Assembly: GCF_046530675.1 (NCBI RefSeq)
Contig: NZ_CP172558.1
Location: 2,666,001-2,730,000, forward strand
Source of the DNA: Chitinibacter sp046530675
GTDB lineage: Bacteria > Pseudomonadota > Gammaproteobacteria > Burkholderiales > Chitinibacteraceae
Reading direction: 5' to 3'
Length of the DNA: 64,000 nucleotides
Positions 61,821-64,000 of this stretch are shown in pieces. Every line of letters begins with the position of its first letter. Within the stretch, counting starts at the first letter, position 1. The notes under the pieces were generated by a model. That model had not been told where the DNA came from. It ran no database searches and saw nothing but the letters and a program-made list of their open reading frames with translations. Both the position numbers and the translations under genes were made by a program.

Positions 61821-63628
61821 CAAAAGACCAAGCCCATCGCAAAGTGAACCCTAAATTGTTCGTAATCAACGCCATAAGCCAGATCAATCCCGACCTGACC
61901 GACCGGACTGTTCCAGCGTGCACCGACGCCAACGCCGGTCACCGCATTCAGCGTATTCCAGTCTGCCCCAGCACCACCATGATCGACAAAAACGGCGCCA
62001 CGCCAGTCCTTGACGAGCGGATGCTGATATTCGAGCGAAGCCGTTGCAGTGACCTGTCCGCCCAAAGTCGATCCATTGCTCTGAATCCCCAGCGACTGGT
62101 AATCATAACCGCGAACACTGCCCGAGCCACCGGCACGGAACAGCCAGTCACTGGTAATGCCTTCCGGATGTTCCGAAAAAGTCTGCCCCAGACTCGCCTG
62201 CCCGACAAACTGCCCCTGGCGACCAATCCGGGCGTAGTAGGCACCGCGGCCAAAAACACGCAGGAAGCTGGCATCACTAAAAAACTGCCCCAGCGCACCG
62301 CCGACTTCAAACTGGCTCATATAGCCATTGCGTGGATTATTACGATTATCGAGCTGACGGATTTTCCAGATGTGATTCAAAGTCAGCGATTCCGGAAATT
62401 CTTCGGTACCGTCCTGATAGCTGCGTTGCTCCATTTGATATTGCAAATCAAAACTGCGTTCATCGTCATCGGTTTTATACAGACGGGAAATGCCGGTTTT
62501 GTACAAGCTTGAATCAACGCCCTCAAGATCCTGATGCAGATACGAAGCCCAGACGCGATGCTCCCAGTCATGCTGCGTTCTGGGGAAAGTCACCCCCAGC
62601 TCAAGCGCTTGTTCGAGCTGCTCTAGCCGCAAACGGCTGTCGAATATCCAGCCTCGCTCGAACAAATCCAGATAACGGTAAGCCAGCTCGGATTTGACCC
62701 CGGTATTGGTACTAAAACCCAAACCCGCATTGAGCCGTTGCAATGGCACTTCCTGCACATCAATCCGGATCGGCGCGATCGCGTTTCCATCCGGAGCAAG
62801 CTCGGTCAGCTCGACATCAACCAGTGCCGAGCCGAAATGCGGCATATTCTGCAATTCGGTTTGCAAATCGACCAGAGCCGAACGCTGGTACGGTGCGCCT
62901 TCGGCAATTTTGACCCGGTCAGTGACGATTTTGGCGGGATAACGCGACAGGCCATTGAGTGTGTAAGCACCAAAAACATAAGCAGGGCCACTATCAATGA
63001 CCAGATTAAATTGCGCAGTTTTGCTTACTGGATCGATCAGCGCTTCGCTAAAAACCAGCTTGGCTGCAGGATAATGTCTGGCCTGAACCGATTGCAAAGA
63101 TCGTTTTTTAAAATCGTCCCACGCTGACTGACTGAATTTTTCATCCTCAAGCGCCTCACCGCGACGGTTCAATCGCTCGCTCAGTGTCGTGAAATATTGC
63201 TGGTTTTCGGTAATCGCGCCCTGCAGCTGAACCGAGGTATTGCTCACCAGCGTAGGCTCACCAAGCTCTACATCGACATACCCTATGCTTTTCTCACTAT
63301 CATAGCGCGTGGTGACTTTGGCGTCGAAATAACCTTCGGTGGCCAACAGCTCACTCGCGATATCCGGAATGGCATCGAGTTCGCGCTGCAATAATTCGGG
63401 GCTCAGCCTTTGCTGCCATTTGAAAATATTGAGATGTTTTTCAAGCAGCGAGCGCGCTTCAGACGGCGCTTCGAGCCGGATCTGATAATGAAATGGCGAA
63501 TTTTTCGTCGGCTCACCCTGTTCATTCTGTGGCAAATCGACGCTCGGCGTCTCGGTTTGCACCGCTTCATCCGCCGCCAAGGCAGTGCCGGTAATGGCAA
63601 ACAGCGCAATGAGTGTCAGCGTACGCAC
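61820..63628 (-). CDS. tamA: Translocation and assembly module subunit TamA
   Basis: An outer-membrane Omp85-family protein. The 602-residue protein has a signal peptide (LIALFAITGTALAADEA), three POTRA domains up to about residue 300, and a C-terminal beta-barrel with GSGSVRGYDYQSLG, the VRGY/F motif of Omp85 proteins. It ends with the aromatic FAMGLVF. Start uncertain: GTG 63628 or TTG 63646; the signal peptide fits either. It precedes tamB in one operon. Confidence 0.9.
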   Translation of the reverse strand: MRTLTLIALFAITGTALAADEAVQTETPSVDLPQNEQGEPTKNSPFHYQIRLEAPSEARSLLEKHLNIFKWQQRLSPELLQRELDAIPDIASELLATEGYFDAKVTTRYDSEKSIGYVDVELGEPTLVSNTSVQLQGAITENQQYFTTLSERLNRRGEALEDEKFSQSAWDDFKKRSLQSVQARHYPAAKLVFSEALIDPVSKTAQFNLVIDSGPAYVFGAYTLNGLSRYPAKIVTDRVKIAEGAPYQRSALVDLQTELQNMPHFGSALVDVELTELAPDGNAIAPIRIDVQEVPLQRLNAGLGFSTNTGVKSELAYRYLDLFERGWIFDSRLRLEQLEQALELGVTFPRTQHDWEHRVWASYLHQDLEGVDSSLYKTGISRLYKTDDDERSFDLQYQMEQRSYQDGTEEFPESLTLNHIWKIRQLDNRNNPRNGYMSQFEVGGALGQFFSDASFLRVFGRGAYYARIGRQGQFVGQASLGQTFSEHPEGITSDWLFRAGGSGSVRGYDYQSLGIQSNGSTLGGQVTATASLEYQHPLVKDWRGAVFVDHGGAGADWNTLNAVTGVGVGARWNSPVGQVGIDLAYGVDYEQFRVHFAMGLVF

Positions 63629-63721
63629 AAGTGACCCGTCAGGCAAAAACCGTACTTTACCAAGATTGAGCCGGCTTGAATCTAGAAACCGTCATGCTTG
63701 ATGCAAATCGCGTGATGAGCG

Positions 63722-63775
63722 CAGCAAAAAAAAACCCGGTCAATCCAAAATCTTGCGATCTTGGCCTAACCGGGC
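63722..63775 (-). terminator. Terminator-like hairpin before tamA (minus strand)
   Basis: On the minus strand, CCCGGT and ACCGGG arms enclose an inner CCAAGATC/GATTTTGG stem, followed by a run of nine T. It terminates transcription coming from the right, for example from the gene whose end is near 63953. Confidence 0.6.
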
Positions 63776-63952
63776 ACAGGAGGATGGAGTCGAATCCGCC
63801 AAAGGCGGCTTTGCTACAGCACTACTTGAAACTTAATCACCACAATAATTCACGCTGATCAAGCTCGTAAAAATCGGGATATCACAGCAAAAAAGCTTTG
63901 GCCCCAGGTCACTCCGCGCAGCAAGGCAGCGGGAGCGCTTATGTTTCGCTAC
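63776..63952. other. Spacer between a minus-strand gene end and tamA
   Basis: No gene seen. On the minus strand GCCGCC-TTT-GGCGG makes a small hairpin. A sequence GGATTCGACTCC resembles a tRNA T-arm but the stems do not pair, so no tRNA or tmRNA is called. A small RNA ending at the terminator cannot be ruled out. Confidence 0.4.
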
Positions 63953-64000
63953 TTAACGTGGCAGGCTCATCGTCCAGCCGTGGGCTTGCACGTACAGTTT
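63953..64000 (-). CDS. Possible C-terminal end of a gene (runs off window)
   Basis: The minus-strand frame entering at base 64000 reads KLYVQAHGWTMSLPR and stops with TAA at 63953-63955. The residues look coding and a terminator follows at about 63722. Only 15 codons are visible, so identity is unknown. Confidence 0.35.
   Translation of the reverse strand, partial: KLYVQAHGWTMSLPR

Noticed and set aside
63782..63800. tRNA or tmRNA T-arm like sequence (GGATTCGACTCC on the minus strand)
   Set aside because: The flanking stem bases do not pair and no acceptor, D or anticodon arm can be folded around it.

Overview
The window is chromosomal DNA of a betaproteobacterium, most likely of the order Neisseriales and probably near the Chitinibacteraceae. 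This is inferred from protein style, not from a database search. Clues are the ccoNOQP-ccoG-fixH cbb3 oxidase locus with a copper-ATPase ccoI and ccoS, an RdgC, a TamA/TamB pair, a CsdA/CsdE-type cysteine desulfurase pair, and a secreted protein built from chitinase-A N-terminal-like repeats. Genes are dense. I see no rRNA, tRNA, CRISPR array, insertion sequence, integrase or phage gene, so this reads as core chromosome with a few lineage-specific cassettes.

Layout. 1-5.4 kb: 5' part of tyrS (minus), a group 1 truncated haemoglobin, an EamA permease and mfd. 5.4-9.5 kb: a very large SNF2 helicase directly behind mfd. 9.8-17 kb: accessory-looking envelope genes, namely a BamE-like lipoprotein, a Gfo/Idh oxidoreductase, a zinc-ribbon/DUF805/thioredoxin-like fusion, a rhomboid protease, an ankyrin protein and a membrane-TPR protein. 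17.1-21.2 kb: a six-gene operon led by a GbsR/MarR regulator (DCC thiol oxidoreductase, small membrane protein, SDR-DoxX fusion, DUF2269 protein, TIGR01777 epimerase) with two copies of one operator-like palindrome. This is the best candidate for an undescribed functional module. 21.4-27.8 kb: YvcK-like protein, GNAT, SEC-C protein, FUSC-like permease, serB and a periplasmic Lnb-like protein. 27.9-32.3 kb (minus): a conserved hypothetical gene, recJ, the chitinase-N-like repeat protein and a gamma-glutamylcyclotransferase-like gene. 32.4-38.2 kb: rdgC, a TPR protein, clsB with its EEP partner, nudB, csdA and csdE.

38.2-46.4 kb is the cbb3 oxidase region: ccoI, ccoS, ccoNOQP, ccoG, fixH. A perfect FNR box is centred 41.5 bp before a predicted start site upstream of ccoN, so oxygen-limited induction is expected. 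Then follow a YjfB-like protein, dnaE, a PAS-GGDEF-EAL signalling protein, and a copper export operon copA-copZ-csoR with CsoR-type palindromes over the predicted copA promoter. The window closes with bioB, comF and the tamAB outer-membrane assembly operon.

Themes that link genes are copper handling and low-oxygen respiration (ccoI, copA/copZ/csoR, ccoG, truncated haemoglobin), DNA maintenance (mfd, SNF2, recJ, rdgC, dnaE) and envelope biogenesis (tamAB, clsB, rhomboid, lipoprotein). Short intergenic sites include four rho-independent terminators with symmetrical T/A tracts, several REP-like palindromes, and a heptamer TATACCC/GGGTATA that looks over-represented, especially between genes. All start sites were chosen by eye from Shine-Dalgarno spacing and family length.
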